Assembly: GCA_003934925.1 (NCBI GenBank)
Contig: JQIX01000014.1
Location: forward strand, 1-64,000
Source: Epsilonproteobacteria bacterium (ex Lamellibrachia satsuma)
GTDB lineage: Bacteria; Campylobacterota; Campylobacteria; Campylobacterales; Sulfurovaceae
DNA: 64,000 nt
Direction: 5' to 3'
A program made the position numbers and the translations under genes. Positions within the stretch are counted from its first letter, which is position 1. Every line of letters begins with the position of its first letter. Positions 53,257-62,586 of the stretch are shown here, piece by piece. The notes below the pieces were generated by a model, which was not told the origin of the DNA, ran no database searches, and worked only from the letters and a program-made list of their open reading frames with translations.

Positions 53257-54049
53257 CTAAATTATCCTTTAATTCATTATATATGTGATGATAAATAGAT
53301 GTCTCAGCTTCATGAGGGCGTAAGTTGGAATCCAATCCGAACTTAACAAAAGTTTGATCGACCAGATCTTTGGGAAAAACAGTTGTAAGGTTTTTAGAGA
53401 GTTTTTTGCGTGGTTGTGCAAAAGCGATCTTCAAGAACGCTTCAAACTTCTCATCATCCTGTGACTTGTTCTTCTCTATTAAAAGCACGGCAGAAGTGAC
53501 ATTCGGAGGAGGAACAAATGCTTCGGGTTCTACTTCGAAACACAGTGTGGCCTTTCCTACGCTTGCAGCAAGTACAGAAAGAGCAGAAAACTCTTTTTGT
53601 TTTACACCTGCTGCAAACTTCACGGCAACTTCTTTTTGAACCATGACCAAAATACTTTGGCACCGTTCATCTTTAAATGCTTTTAAGATGATATTGGTCG
53701 CGATATAGTAGGGCAGGTTTGCCACCAGATGATAAGGCTCATCCAGCAGGCTCCCTGACTCCCAACGCTCAAGCACATCTCCGCACCGTAATTCAAAGTT
53801 CCCTTGACGGATAGGTTCTTCAAATTCAGTAGTAAGATGCTCACATAATCTTTTATCAACCTCAAATGCTGTGACATTTCGAACTTTTACAAGTTCTTTG
53901 GTTAAATCACCTAAGCCAGGCCCAATCTCTGCAACTCTCAAGTTGTCATTGGGCATCGCTTGGATGATTTTATGAAGATAGATATCGTTCTTCAAAAAGT
54001 TTTGACCGAACTTCTTGCTTGCAAATTCGGCTAAATTTTCAATAATCAT
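53174..54049 (-). CDS. rsmA: 16S rRNA dimethyladenosine transferase
   Basis: A 291-residue enzyme (also called KsgA) that dimethylates two adjacent adenines near the 3' end of 16S rRNA. The SAM-binding motif AEIGPGLGDLT and the catalytic NLPY (VANLPYYIATN) are present. The start ATG at 54049 gives MIIENLAEFASKKFGQNFLK; a TATAAT-like box lies only about 25 bases upstream. The last 27 or so residues (KQRSKQRKLSKSRAKAAERQ) are a basic tail encoded in the stretch that overlaps rnj by 83 bases, beyond the usual end of the family. Confidence 0.93.
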   Translation of the reverse strand: MIIENLAEFASKKFGQNFLKNDIYLHKIIQAMPNDNLRVAEIGPGLGDLTKELVKVRNVTAFEVDKRLCEHLTTEFEEPIRQGNFELRCGDVLERWESGSLLDEPYHLVANLPYYIATNIILKAFKDERCQSILVMVQKEVAVKFAAGVKQKEFSALSVLAASVGKATLCFEVEPEAFVPPPNVTSAVLLIEKNKSQDDEKFEAFLKIAFAQPRKKLSKNLTTVFPKDLVDQTFVKFGLDSNLRPHEAETSIYHHIYNELKDNLDGKQRSKQRKLSKSRAKAAERQKTQPS

Positions 54050-54140
54050 ACTATAAAATACCTTCACATTATATGCTAATCCCCTATTTGGGATAATTTT
54101 TGTATAATTCTATCATAATTTTAAGAACAATGGACTATTA

Positions 54141-54905
54141 ATGGATTATTTTGCAAAACGAATCATTCCCTGCCTGGATGTTAATAACGGACGAGTGGTT
54201 AAAGGTGTGAATTTTGTGGGCTTACGTGATGCAGGCGACCCGGTTGAGGTGGCTAAGCGTTACAATGAAGAGGGTGCCGATGAGATCACCTTTCTTGATA
54301 TCGGTGCAAGCCACGAAGGTAGAGACACCATTGTTGATGTAGTGAAAAAAGTAGCCCAGGAAGTTTTCATTCCTTTGACGGTAGGCGGAGGTATCCGGGA
54401 ACTTTCAGATATCTACAATCTTCTGAATGTAGGTTGTGACAAAGTAAGTATCAATTCAGCTGCCATTAAACGACCGGCATTTATAGCAGAAGGTGCAAAG
54501 CGTTTTGGTTCCCAGTGTATTGTCGTAGCTATAGATGCCAAAAGGGTTTCAGATGGTAAATGGCATGTCTATACCCATGGCGGGCGTAATGACACAGGTA
54601 TCGATGCGATGGAATGGGCAAAGGAAGCATATAACAGAGGAGCAGGCGAACTGCTTGTGACTTCTATGGATGCAGATGGAACCAAAGCAGGATTCGATAA
54701 TGAGCTTAATCGAAAGATAGGTGAACTTGTTAATATCCCGGTGATTGCAAGTGGTGGGGCAGGGACGATGAAGCATATAGAAGAAGCTTTTACTTTGGGG
54801 CATGCAGATGCGGCACTGGCAGCATCGATCTTTCACTTTAGGGAGATCGATATTATGGAACTGAAACATTATCTCAAAGGGAAAAATATCCCTGTGAGAC
54901 TTTAG
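54141..54905 (+). CDS. hisF: Imidazole glycerol phosphate synthase, cyclase subunit
   Basis: A 254-residue (beta-alpha)8 barrel that with HisH forms imidazole glycerol phosphate and AICAR in histidine biosynthesis. The N-terminal [18 protein letters not shown] carries one catalytic Asp. The phosphate-binding [10 protein letters not shown] and [15 protein letters not shown] loops and the second Asp in VVAIDAKRV are all seen. It is followed by a phosphorylase gene after one base. Confidence 0.95.
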   Translation: MDYFAKRIIPCLDVNNGRVVKGVNFVGLRDAGDPVEVAKRYNEEGADEITFLDIGASHEGRDTIVDVVKKVAQEVFIPLTVGGGIRELSDIYNLLNVGCDKVSINSAAIKRPAFIAEGAKRFGSQCIVVAIDAKRVSDGKWHVYTHGGRNDTGIDAMEWAKEAYNRGAGELLVTSMDADGTKAGFDNELNRKIGELVNIPVIASGGAGTMKHIEEAFTLGHADAALAASIFHFREIDIMELKHYLKGKNIPVRL

Positions 54906-54906
54906 T

Positions 54907-55533
54907 ATGATAATATGTGCCGGAGAAAGTGAACAGTTTGATTTTGCTATACCTGTAGGTATAGGCATGATAGATGTGGCTATCAACCTCACAAAGTTAT
55001 GCATGGAAAATCTTCCTGATTCTTTGATCTTTGTCGGAACGGCAGGGAGTTACGGAGATAAAGAGATATTCGATATTATTGAGTCACGGACAGCTGCCAA
55101 TATAGAGAACAGTTTCTTTGCAGGCGGTTCTTATACTCCTATTGAAAGTAGGGTATCGATGATTGAAGATGTTTCACGTGAAACCTATGAAGCAGACAAC
55201 AGTTCATCGTGTGTGGGGCTGAAACCGGAGCGGTGGAGCAAATTGACACGCATAAGCAAGGAAACAGTAGTAAATTCTTCAAATTATATTACGACAGATA
55301 AGCAGGTGTCAAAATACTATTTGGAAAATAACATTCATTTGGAAAACATGGAATTCTATGCTGTACTGAAAGTGGCGAAGGCATTTGGCATTCCGGCAGA
55401 AGGGATATTGATAGTAACTAATTATTGTGATGAAAATGCACATAGTGATTTTCTCAAAAACCATAAAGAAGCAATGAAAAAACTAGATGCATATGTAAAA
55501 AATATGATCAAAGAGCAGATGGTAGAAAAATAA
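54907..55533 (+). CDS. Nucleoside phosphorylase superfamily protein
   Basis: A 208-residue protein of the PNP/UDP phosphorylase family. The family motifs VGTAGSYG (phosphate site, about residue 40), NMEFYAVLKVAKAFGIPA and ILIVTNYCDENAHSDF (base/ribose site) are present. It may be a purine-nucleoside phosphorylase or a related nucleosidase; the precise substrate is not evident. It starts 1 base after hisF, so the two are cotranscribed. It is shorter than typical E. coli-type enzymes (about 240 residues). Confidence 0.75.
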   Translation: MIICAGESEQFDFAIPVGIGMIDVAINLTKLCMENLPDSLIFVGTAGSYGDKEIFDIIESRTAANIENSFFAGGSYTPIESRVSMIEDVSRETYEADNSSSCVGLKPERWSKLTRISKETVVNSSNYITTDKQVSKYYLENNIHLENMEFYAVLKVAKAFGIPAEGILIVTNYCDENAHSDFLKNHKEAMKKLDAYVKNMIKEQMVEK

Positions 55534-55586
55534 TGCTGTCGACCATATTTGGGCGATTGCCCCTATGAAGATTGGAATAATGCGGG

Positions 55587-55605
55587 GGTGCCTCTTATAG
55601 GTACC
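55587..55605 (+). terminator. Weak hairpin before rlmN
   Basis: GGTGCCT-CTTAT-AGGTACC folds into a 7-bp stem with one G-T pair, followed by TGATTTTAG. Another small stem, GGGC-GATT-GCCC, lies upstream (about 55551-55562). It is a possible terminator of hisF-phosphorylase. Confidence 0.35.
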
Positions 55606-55635
55606 TGATTTTAGAAAATTAAAAAGACAACAATC

Positions 55636-56706
55636 ATGAAAAAAATAATACAAGACCTAACAAAAGAAGAACTAAGTGAAAAGATCAAGCCTGCGTTCAG
55701 GGCAAAACAGATCTATAATTGGATCTACCATAAATATGCTACCTCTTTTGAAGAGATGAAAAATCTTCCTAAAGAGATGAGAGAGAAGCTGGATGAAGAG
55801 TATACACTCACTCCGCTCAAAACACTGACGGTACAAGACAGTATAGATGGCAGTCGTAAATATCTTTTTGAACTTCATGACGGGCATACGGTAGAAGCCG
55901 TATTACTTTTGATGCGCGATAAAGAGTATAACGAAGATGGCTCTGTAAAGCATCAGGAACGCTATACAGTGTGTATCTCCTCTCAGGTAGGGTGTAAGGT
56001 AGGATGTGCCTTTTGTTTGACTGCAAAGGGCGGTTTTATGCGTAATTTGACACCAGGAGAAATCGTTGAACAACTGCGTATGATCAAAAAAGATAATGAT
56101 ATTGCTGCCAACCGCCGTGTCAATATCGTTTTCATGGGTATGGGTGAGCCTCTTGACAACCTTGAAGCTGTTACGAAGGCTGTCAAGATCTTTGCAGATG
56201 AAGAAGGAATGGCCATCGCACCGCATAGACAGACTATCTCAACATCAGGTCTTAGCAGCAAGATAGAAAAGCTTGGCAAAATGGATCTTGGTATCAATCT
56301 TGCCATTTCTCTGCATGCCGTAGACGATGAGCTCAGACAACAGCTGATGCCTATTAACAAAGCTTATAACATTGAGTCGATCATTACGGCTGTGAAAAAC
56401 TTTCCTGTCAATGCCAGAAAAAGGGTGATGTTTGAGTATCTTGTCATTAAGGATGTCAATGATGACATCTCTGCAGCGAAGAAACTTTTGAGTCTTTTGG
56501 ACGGCATTAAAGCTAAAGTGAATTTGATCTATTTCAATCCTTACGGCGGTACGGAATTTAAAAGGCCATCTGAAAAAGATATGAAAGTATTTCAGGAATA
56601 TTTAACCTCAAGAGGACTACACTGCACCATCCGTGAGTCCAAAGGACTCGATATCTCTGCTGCTTGCGGGCAGTTAAGAGAGCAGGAATCGGAAGGAGAA
56701 CTGTAA
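55636..56706 (+). CDS. rlmN: 23S rRNA/tRNA adenine-C2 methyltransferase
   Basis: A 356-residue radical-SAM enzyme that methylates A2503 of 23S rRNA and A37 of some tRNAs. The radical-SAM motif is C120-x3-C124-x2-C127 ([12 protein letters not shown]). GMGEPLDN and the late AACGQL Cys (near residue 348, the methyl-carrying Cys) are seen. The N-terminal helical part ([13 protein letters not shown]) is typical. The stop overlaps the ATG of a tiny membrane-protein gene (TAATG). Confidence 0.95.
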   Translation: MKKIIQDLTKEELSEKIKPAFRAKQIYNWIYHKYATSFEEMKNLPKEMREKLDEEYTLTPLKTLTVQDSIDGSRKYLFELHDGHTVEAVLLLMRDKEYNEDGSVKHQERYTVCISSQVGCKVGCAFCLTAKGGFMRNLTPGEIVEQLRMIKKDNDIAANRRVNIVFMGMGEPLDNLEAVTKAVKIFADEEGMAIAPHRQTISTSGLSSKIEKLGKMDLGINLAISLHAVDDELRQQLMPINKAYNIESIITAVKNFPVNARKRVMFEYLVIKDVNDDISAAKKLLSLLDGIKAKVNLIYFNPYGGTEFKRPSEKDMKVFQEYLTSRGLHCTIRESKGLDISAACGQLREQESEGEL

Positions 56707-56804
56707 TGCCTGATATTCAGATATTTCTATTGGTATTTATTGTACTTGTTGTAGGTGTGGGTGGTGGATGGTTCATATATGAATCAAACCGTTCAGACGA
56801 TTAA
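56706..56804 (+). CDS. 32-residue single-span membrane protein
   Basis: The ATG overlaps the rlmN stop (TAATG). The product ([20 protein letters not shown], then GWFIYESNRSDD) is one hydrophobic helix with a short polar tail. The coupling and the hydrophobic composition suggest a real small protein, but there is no ribosome-binding site outside rlmN and no family recognised; it slightly resembles small oxidase-assembly proteins such as CcoS. Confidence 0.45.
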   Translation: MPDIQIFLLVFIVLVVGVGGGWFIYESNRSDD

Positions 56805-56831
56805 AATAGAGAGGCAGAATCTATTTCTGCC

Positions 56832-57758
56832 CTACGAGTTAAATATCCTCTCTTCTTTTGGACAAATTAAGTTTTTCATCTTTTTGAAATCAACCTTGCT
56901 TTCTATATAAAATTGCGGTCCAAAACTAAAATTCAAACTTTGTGCATGAAGCATAAGTCTGCTTGCTCCAGTCTCTGCTTTCCTCTCTTCTAAAGTCAAA
57001 CTGTCTTCCAGATAATCATTCGCCGTTTTAAAGGTCGTACCGTATATAGGGTCACCCAATATAGGATGTTTCACGTGAAACAAATGTACCCTTATCTGAT
57101 GTGTCCTTCCTGTATGGGGGTAGCAGGCTACCAGGGTGGCATCCAGCTTGGAATCATACTCCAATGGGATGAAGTCTGTATGGGAAACCTTGCCCTCTGC
57201 AGAGATAAAAACTTTATGTTTTGTTTGAGAATAGTCATTGTTTATTTTAACAGGTTCACTGATACTGAAAGGATCGGCCAGTTTGCCGTCTACCCAGGCA
57301 AGGTAGGATTTTTTGATACTTCTGTCTTCAAAAGAACACTTTAGATAGGTTTCTGCTTTTTTGTGCTTGCTTGCCAAAAGCAAGCCTGAAGTTTCCATGT
57401 CTATACGGTGAACAGCATTGGCATTGTCTCCTGCTATGGTACGAATCTCATCCAGTAAAGAGTAGGGTGTTGACATGGTATTTGGGTGAACCAAAACACC
57501 GGAATACTTTTCAAAGATCATAAAGTCCTTAGTATGAAAGAGCGGAGTATTTCCTTTGGAAGAAGGTTTAAAATAGACTATTTCCACTTCCCCTTCTATG
57601 GAATCCCCTGTATTGAATATGGATTTGCCATTAATGAGCAGTCTGCCTTTTGCAAGAACCCGTTGTGCCTGTCCCTGTGTAAGGTTAAAGGTACGCATGA
57701 TGAAAAGAAAGGCAGGCATCTTGTTCGGCACAGTAAACTTCTCTTTGACAAATGGCAT
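56832..57758 (-). CDS. RluA-family pseudouridine synthase
   Basis: A 308-residue enzyme with an S4-like N-terminal domain (TQGQAQRVLAKGRLLINGKS, about 32-51) and the catalytic HRIDMETSGLLL motif carrying the active Asp. The GRTHQIRVHL motif follows, then HPILGDPIYG. Family members modify 23S rRNA or tRNA; which site is modified is not evident. It converges with the rlmN cluster and is divergent from purB (73 bases apart). Confidence 0.88.
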   Translation of the reverse strand: MPFVKEKFTVPNKMPAFLFIMRTFNLTQGQAQRVLAKGRLLINGKSIFNTGDSIEGEVEIVYFKPSSKGNTPLFHTKDFMIFEKYSGVLVHPNTMSTPYSLLDEIRTIAGDNANAVHRIDMETSGLLLASKHKKAETYLKCSFEDRSIKKSYLAWVDGKLADPFSISEPVKINNDYSQTKHKVFISAEGKVSHTDFIPLEYDSKLDATLVACYPHTGRTHQIRVHLFHVKHPILGDPIYGTTFKTANDYLEDSLTLEERKAETGASRLMLHAQSLNFSFGPQFYIESKVDFKKMKNLICPKEERIFNS

Positions 57759-57831
57759 ATTCTATTACCTCTCTATAACAGCTATTTTGGTAGAATAATA
57801 CCAAAATTTTATACACATATAGGGGTATGGC

Positions 57832-59163
57832 ATGGTAGAAAGATATTCACGTGAAGAGATGGCAAGTAACTGGACGATGCAGGCAAAATATCAGGCATGG
57901 CTTGATGTTGAGGTTGCTGTGGTCAAGGCATGGAATAAACTGGGGCTTATTCCGGATGAAGATGCACAGAAGATCGTTGACAATGCAGGATTCTCTGTAG
58001 AGCGGATTGATGAGATAGAAGCGGTTACAAGACATGACCTTATTGCATTTACAACTTCTGTTTCCGAAACACTCGGAGAAGAAAGCCGTTGGTTCCACTA
58101 CGGTATGACCTCTTCAGATACCGTTGATACAGCTGTTGCCCTTCAAATGAAACGTTCACTCCAGATCATTATAGAAGATGTGAAAATGATGATGGGGTCT
58201 ATTAAAAAAAGAGCGATGGAACACAAAATGACACTCATGGTGGGAAGAAGCCACGGTATTCATGGTGAGCCTATTACCTTTGGGCTGGTCCTTGCCGTCT
58301 GGTATGATGAGATGGCCCGTCACCTTGAGAATCTGGAACAGACCATGAAAGTGATCTCGGTAGGACAGATCAGTGGCGCTATGGGTAACTTTGCCCATGC
58401 ACCGCTTGAACTCGAAGAGTATGCGATGGAAGAGCTTGGGCTTCAGCCTGCACCGGTATCCAATCAAGTGATCCAGAGAGACAGATATGCAAGACTTGCT
58501 ACGGCACTGGCACTGCTCGCATCAAGTATTGAAAAATTTGCTGTGCAGGTAAGGCACTGGCAGCGTACTGAAGTATATGAGTGTGAAGAATACTTTGCAA
58601 AAGGACAGAAAGGTTCATCTGCTATGCCGCATAAAAGAAATCCTATCCTGACAGAGAATATTACAGGGCTTGCACGTATGATACGAGCGTATGCAGCACC
58701 TGCCATGGAGAATGTGGCACTTTGGCATGAGAGAGATATTTCACATTCCTCAACAGAGCGTTTTTGGCTGCCTGATTCTTTTATCACATCAGACTTCATG
58801 CTTCACCGTATGAACAATGTGATCGCAAACCTTACGGTCATGCCTGAGAACATGATGAAGAACCTGAATCTTACAGGCGGACTAGTCTTCTCCCAGCGCG
58901 TACTTCTTGAGCTTCCTAAAGCAGGTGTGAGCCGTGAAGATGCCTACAGAATTGTACAGCGTAATGCGATGAAAGTATGGGAAGAGATCCAACAGGGAAA
59001 ACCAACCACAAATGAAAAAGGGGAATCCCTTTATCTTCAGTATCTACTTGCCGATGATGAGCTGAGGAAGTCATTGAGTGAAGAGCAGATCAGAGAGTGT
59101 TTTAATTTTGATTATTATACGAAGAACGTAGACAAGATATTTGCACGCGTTTTTAATAAATAA
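57832..59163 (+). CDS. purB: Adenylosuccinate lyase
   Basis: A 443-residue fumarase/aspartase-superfamily enzyme acting twice in purine synthesis (SAICAR to AICAR, adenylosuccinate to AMP). The signature SSAMPHKRNP is present, with catalytic residues in TSSDTVDTAVALQM and GRSHGIHGEP. The length is normal. A hairpin terminator follows 3 bases after the stop. Confidence 0.95.
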   Translation: MVERYSREEMASNWTMQAKYQAWLDVEVAVVKAWNKLGLIPDEDAQKIVDNAGFSVERIDEIEAVTRHDLIAFTTSVSETLGEESRWFHYGMTSSDTVDTAVALQMKRSLQIIIEDVKMMMGSIKKRAMEHKMTLMVGRSHGIHGEPITFGLVLAVWYDEMARHLENLEQTMKVISVGQISGAMGNFAHAPLELEEYAMEELGLQPAPVSNQVIQRDRYARLATALALLASSIEKFAVQVRHWQRTEVYECEEYFAKGQKGSSAMPHKRNPILTENITGLARMIRAYAAPAMENVALWHERDISHSSTERFWLPDSFITSDFMLHRMNNVIANLTVMPENMMKNLNLTGGLVFSQRVLLELPKAGVSREDAYRIVQRNAMKVWEEIQQGKPTTNEKGESLYLQYLLADDELRKSLSEEQIRECFNFDYYTKNVDKIFARVFNK

Positions 59164-59165
59164 AG

Positions 59166-59201
59166 TTTCACGGAGAGAGGGCTTACCTCCCCTCCGTGAA
59201 A
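59166..59201 (+). terminator. Hairpin after purB
   Basis: TTTCACGGAG (59166-59175) pairs perfectly with CTCCGTGAAA (59192-59201), with a 16-base loop. It is followed by AGTGTTATCTTCCCTCTTTTTTTC, with its T-rich tail some 17 bases later. It is a good candidate terminator. Confidence 0.6.
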
Positions 59202-59418
59202 AGTGTTATCTTCCCTCTTTTTTTCTTTATAAAAAAGACTTCATATTTCCAAGAGGTATCGGTACTATCGGTATTTATAAAAATATCACATTTTCTTATA
59301 AAAATATTGTCTAAAAATGATACAGGAATTAACAAATATTCAAGCATAATTTGAGTAAAATCAAATTTATTTAACCCGTATAATTGGCGGGATTTTTGTT
59401 TTATTTTAGGGAGTAGAA

Positions 59419-61788
59419 ATGATCAGAGTTGTTAAACGGAACGGAAGAGTAGAAACCTTGGATGTATCAAAAATTCAAAAATATACAGCAGCTGCTGTAG
59501 CTGGCTTGGACAATGTAAGTCAGAGTGAATTAGAAGTTGATGCCAAGCTGCAGTTTCGTGATATGATCAGCTCAGAAGAGATACAGACAACACTGATCAA
59601 AACAGCAGTTGACAAAATCGATATTGACAAGCCTAACTGGACTTTTGTAGCGGCTAGACTGTTCCTCTATGACATTTACCATAAAGCAACAGGATTTACA
59701 GGCTATAACCACCTTCGTGATCATTTTGAAAGAGGGGAGAAAGAGGGGCGTATTGTACTTGGGCTTAAAGACAAGTATGACCTCGATGACTTGAATGACT
59801 ATATCAAGCCGGAGCGTGATTTACAGTTTACATATCTTGGGTTACGTACACTGTACGATAGATATCTTCTGAAAGACCGTAACAGTGTACCTATAGAACT
59901 GCCTCAACAGCTTTTCATGGGTGTGGCAATGTTCCTGGCACAAAATGAATTTGATTGTCAAACATGGGCAAAAAAATTCTATGATATTTTGAGTAAATTT
60001 GAAGTGATGGCAGCCACACCGACACTCTCCAATGCAAGAACACCCAGACACCAGCTAAGCTCATGCTACATTGGTTCCACTCCGGATAATATTGAAGGTA
60101 TTTTTGACGGCTATAAAGAGATGGCACTGCTTTCCAAATTTGGTGGGGGTATCGGTTGGGACTGGTCACTGGTCCGTGGTATGGGTTCATATATTGATGG
60201 GCATAAGCATGCGGCCGGAGGGATCGTCCCGTTCCTTAAGATCGCCAACGATGTAGCCATTGCTGTTGATCAGTTGGGTACACGTAAAGGAGCCATAGCG
60301 GTTTACATTGAGCCTTGGCATGTGGATGTGCGTGATTTTCTTGATCTCAAAAAGAACTCCGGTGAAGAGCGCCGTAGGGCACATGACCTTTTCCCCGCAC
60401 TCTGGCTCAATGACCTCTTTATGCAAAGAGTAGAAGAAGACAGTACATGGACACTTTTTGATCCTTTCGAAGTGACAGAATTGACAGAACTTTACGGAGA
60501 GGATTTTGAAAAACGTTATACAGAACTTGAACATTCTGATGATGATATCACCAGAGAAGTGATCTCTGCAAAAGGGCTTTGGAAAGAGATACTTCGAAGC
60601 TACTTTGAGACAGGAAATCCCTTCCTTACCTTTAAAGATGCTGCCAACAGAGCCAACCCGAACAAGCATGTGGGTGTCATCAGATCTTCGAACCTTTGTA
60701 CGGAGATCTTCCAGAATACAAGACCTAATACCTATAAAACAAGATTCACTTTTACGGACGGCAGTATAGAATCTTATGATGAACATGAAATGTTGACTGT
60801 TGACAACGGTACGACCAAGCCGGCAAAGAAAGTAACAGCGCTTGACAGCCTGAACGGTAAACAGATATGGATCGTCGATAAAGAAAAACTGGATGGTGAT
60901 ACAGCTGTATGTAATCTTGCTTCTGTCAACCTCTCCAAAATACACACACAAGAAGATCTGGCTCGTGTCGTACCTACAGCTGTGCGTATGCTTGACAATG
61001 TCATAGATCTTAATTTCTATCCTCTTGCAAAAGTAAAGAGAACCAACGAAAAATCAAGATCCATTGGTCTTGGGGTCATGGGTGAAGCACAAATGCTCGC
61101 AGAGAATAAGATAGAGTGGGGAAGCTATGAACACTTCACCAAAGTAGATGAAGTGATGGAATCTCTCTCTTATTATGCGATCCGTTCTTCCAGTGACCTG
61201 GCATTGGAAAAAGGGAAGTATCCTACTTATGAAGGTTCGGACTGGGCTAAAGGTATCTTTCCTATTGACAAGGCAAATGAGAATGCCTGTAAACTGGTTG
61301 ACAGAGGCGGACTTTTCGGTTATAGCCATGACTGGCAGGCACTCAAAGATAAGGTTAAAACAGACGGTATGAGGAACGGTTACCTTATGGCGATTGCTCC
61401 TACCTCTTCCATTTCTATCCTGACAGGTACGACACAAGCCATTGAACCGGTGTATAAAAGAAAATGGTTCGAAGAGAACCTCTCCGGACTTATTCCTGTA
61501 GTGGCACCAAACCTCTCGTCTGAGACATGGCAGTACTATACTCCGAGCTATGACCTCGATCAGAATGTACTTATCAAAGCCGGGGCGATCCGCCAGAAGT
61601 GGATAGACCAGGGGCAATCATTGAACATCTTTATTACGCTTGACAAAGCAAGCGGTAAATATTTGAATGAAATCTATATGAATGCCTGGAAGTTTGGATT
61701 GAAGTCGACGTATTATTTGAGAAGTCAGTCACCTGAATCTTCTAATGATGTTGAGGATAGATCTCAAGAGTGTGTTGGGTGTCAATAG
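59419..61788 (+). CDS. nrdA: Ribonucleoside-diphosphate reductase alpha subunit, class Ia-type
   Basis: A 789-residue catalytic subunit that reduces ribonucleotides to deoxyribonucleotides. The N-terminal ATP-cone begins VVKRNGRVETLDVSKI (residues 4-19). The active site is in LSSCYIGSTPDN and NLCTEI, with the NLASVNL segment. The redox-active C-terminal cysteines are CVGC just before the end. The nrdB subunit is not in the window. It stands alone, with about 255 bases upstream. Confidence 0.94.
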   Translation: MIRVVKRNGRVETLDVSKIQKYTAAAVAGLDNVSQSELEVDAKLQFRDMISSEEIQTTLIKTAVDKIDIDKPNWTFVAARLFLYDIYHKATGFTGYNHLRDHFERGEKEGRIVLGLKDKYDLDDLNDYIKPERDLQFTYLGLRTLYDRYLLKDRNSVPIELPQQLFMGVAMFLAQNEFDCQTWAKKFYDILSKFEVMAATPTLSNARTPRHQLSSCYIGSTPDNIEGIFDGYKEMALLSKFGGGIGWDWSLVRGMGSYIDGHKHAAGGIVPFLKIANDVAIAVDQLGTRKGAIAVYIEPWHVDVRDFLDLKKNSGEERRRAHDLFPALWLNDLFMQRVEEDSTWTLFDPFEVTELTELYGEDFEKRYTELEHSDDDITREVISAKGLWKEILRSYFETGNPFLTFKDAANRANPNKHVGVIRSSNLCTEIFQNTRPNTYKTRFTFTDGSIESYDEHEMLTVDNGTTKPAKKVTALDSLNGKQIWIVDKEKLDGDTAVCNLASVNLSKIHTQEDLARVVPTAVRMLDNVIDLNFYPLAKVKRTNEKSRSIGLGVMGEAQMLAENKIEWGSYEHFTKVDEVMESLSYYAIRSSSDLALEKGKYPTYEGSDWAKGIFPIDKANENACKLVDRGGLFGYSHDWQALKDKVKTDGMRNGYLMAIAPTSSISILTGTTQAIEPVYKRKWFEENLSGLIPVVAPNLSSETWQYYTPSYDLDQNVLIKAGAIRQKWIDQGQSLNIFITLDKASGKYLNEIYMNAWKFGLKSTYYLRSQSPESSNDVEDRSQECVGCQ

Positions 61789-62165
61789 TTTAACTTTAGA
61801 AACAACACAGAAACTTATTTTTTGTTTTTCTAAAGTATTCATAGATGTCGTCTAGCAAAAAATTAGTCAAAATATGTATAATGGTTTGAGAAGTAGATAA
61901 TCGAGGAAAGTTTCTAGAATATGGGGGGGCTTTCTTGGGTTATCAAGAATGATTGCAGTCATTCTCGATACTCAATCAAAAACGAGGTTTTAAGAGAGAA
62001 GATTCTTTTGCTTAAGAAATCAGTGTTATTTTAGCATGAAATTTGTCTTTTGGGCACAAAGTGCATAAAAATAAGTATAAGTTTTATGCAGGTGTTTCTA
62101 TCTGCTACTGATTAAATCCATTTTCTTTCTTATTCATCAAATATTTATTACATTAAGGAGTCGTA
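61789..62165. other. Non-coding stretch downstream of nrdA
   Basis: A 377-base AT-rich gap. It holds a G7 run within a short frame (61921-62034, see findings), an interrupted palindrome (61941-61970: TATC-a-AGAATGA … TCATTCT-c-GATA) and a TATAAT-like box near 61880. The palindrome is most likely a terminator or binding site. No gene is called with confidence. Confidence 0.4.
61941..61970. repeat. 30-base interrupted palindrome downstream of nrdA
   Basis: TATC, one mismatch, AGAATGA, loop TTGCAG, TCATTCT, one mismatch, GATA. The 12-position stem with one mismatch has no T-run after it. Confidence 0.45.
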
Positions 62166-62345
62166 ATGACACGTGTTAAGAATGATATTTTAGCTAATGC
62201 TAATGAGTTAATAGTAAGGTTTAAAAATGGAGGAAAGTATCGTTTATTAATAGATACTCTACAAGTTGAACTTGTAAAAGATAACTATGGCCAAGATTGT
62301 GTATTTATTAATAATAGACTATGGAAAGTAAAGGAGGTATCATAA
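62166..62345 (+). CDS. 59-residue protein of unknown function, first of a two-gene cassette
   Basis: The ATG at 62166 has TAAGGAG 7 bases upstream. The 59-residue product (MTRVKNDILANANELIVRFK, then NGGKYRLLIDTLQVELVKDN, then YGQDCVFINNRLWKVKEVS) looks like a compact alpha/beta protein. Its stop overlaps the ATG of the next gene (TAATG). No family recognised. The two genes sit alone between nrdA and gltA and look like an accessory insertion. Confidence 0.6.
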   Translation: MTRVKNDILANANELIVRFKNGGKYRLLIDTLQVELVKDNYGQDCVFINNRLWKVKEVS

Positions 62346-62554
62346 TGGCAGTTAATATTCGAGGAAACAGAGATGGAGACAATGGACATAATGAGTCTTA
62401 TACAATTCTAGGTAGAGGTACAGTATCTAGACCAAGATTAGTTAGAGAAGTAAAATCTGGTAAACATCCAAATCATACTACTATTAAAATTAGTGGTATT
62501 GAATATGTAAAAGCAAAACCAGATAATAAAATGAAAAATAACGTAAATCGATAA
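62345..62554 (+). CDS. DUF3892-like small protein
   Basis: A 69-residue protein from the ATG overlapping the previous stop, with AAAGGAGG before it. The sequence has GRGTVSRPRLVREVKSGKHP, TTIKISGIEYVKAKPD and NNVNR at the end, which resembles the DUF3892 pattern (conserved GKHP-like segment, GxxYVxAxPD, NN at the end). The function of DUF3892 is unknown. A strong terminator hairpin follows 9 bases after the stop. Confidence 0.6.
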   Translation: MAVNIRGNRDGDNGHNESYTILGRGTVSRPRLVREVKSGKHPNHTTIKISGIEYVKAKPDNKMKNNVNR

Positions 62555-62563
62555 TTTTTTCTC

Positions 62564-62586
62564 ATTACCACGGTTTCCGTGGTAAT
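62564..62586 (+). terminator. Terminator of the two-gene cassette
   Basis: ATTACCACGG-TTT-CCGTGGTAAT forms a 10-bp perfect stem with a 3-base loop, 9 bases after the DUF3892-like stop. A T6 run precedes it on the + strand (an A6 on the other strand), and the + strand tail is moderately T-rich. Confidence 0.7.

Noticed and set aside
52177-53298. A 373-codon frame on the + strand antisense to the RNase J gene
   Set aside because: It lies wholly opposite rnj, whose metallo-beta-lactamase motifs are intact. Its composition follows from the Asn/Gln-rich region on the other strand.
61900-61935. GAGGAAAGT resembling the conserved start of RNase P RNA
   Set aside because: The matching stretch is only a few bases; the following conserved sequence (CCGGGC) and the rest of the RNA are absent.
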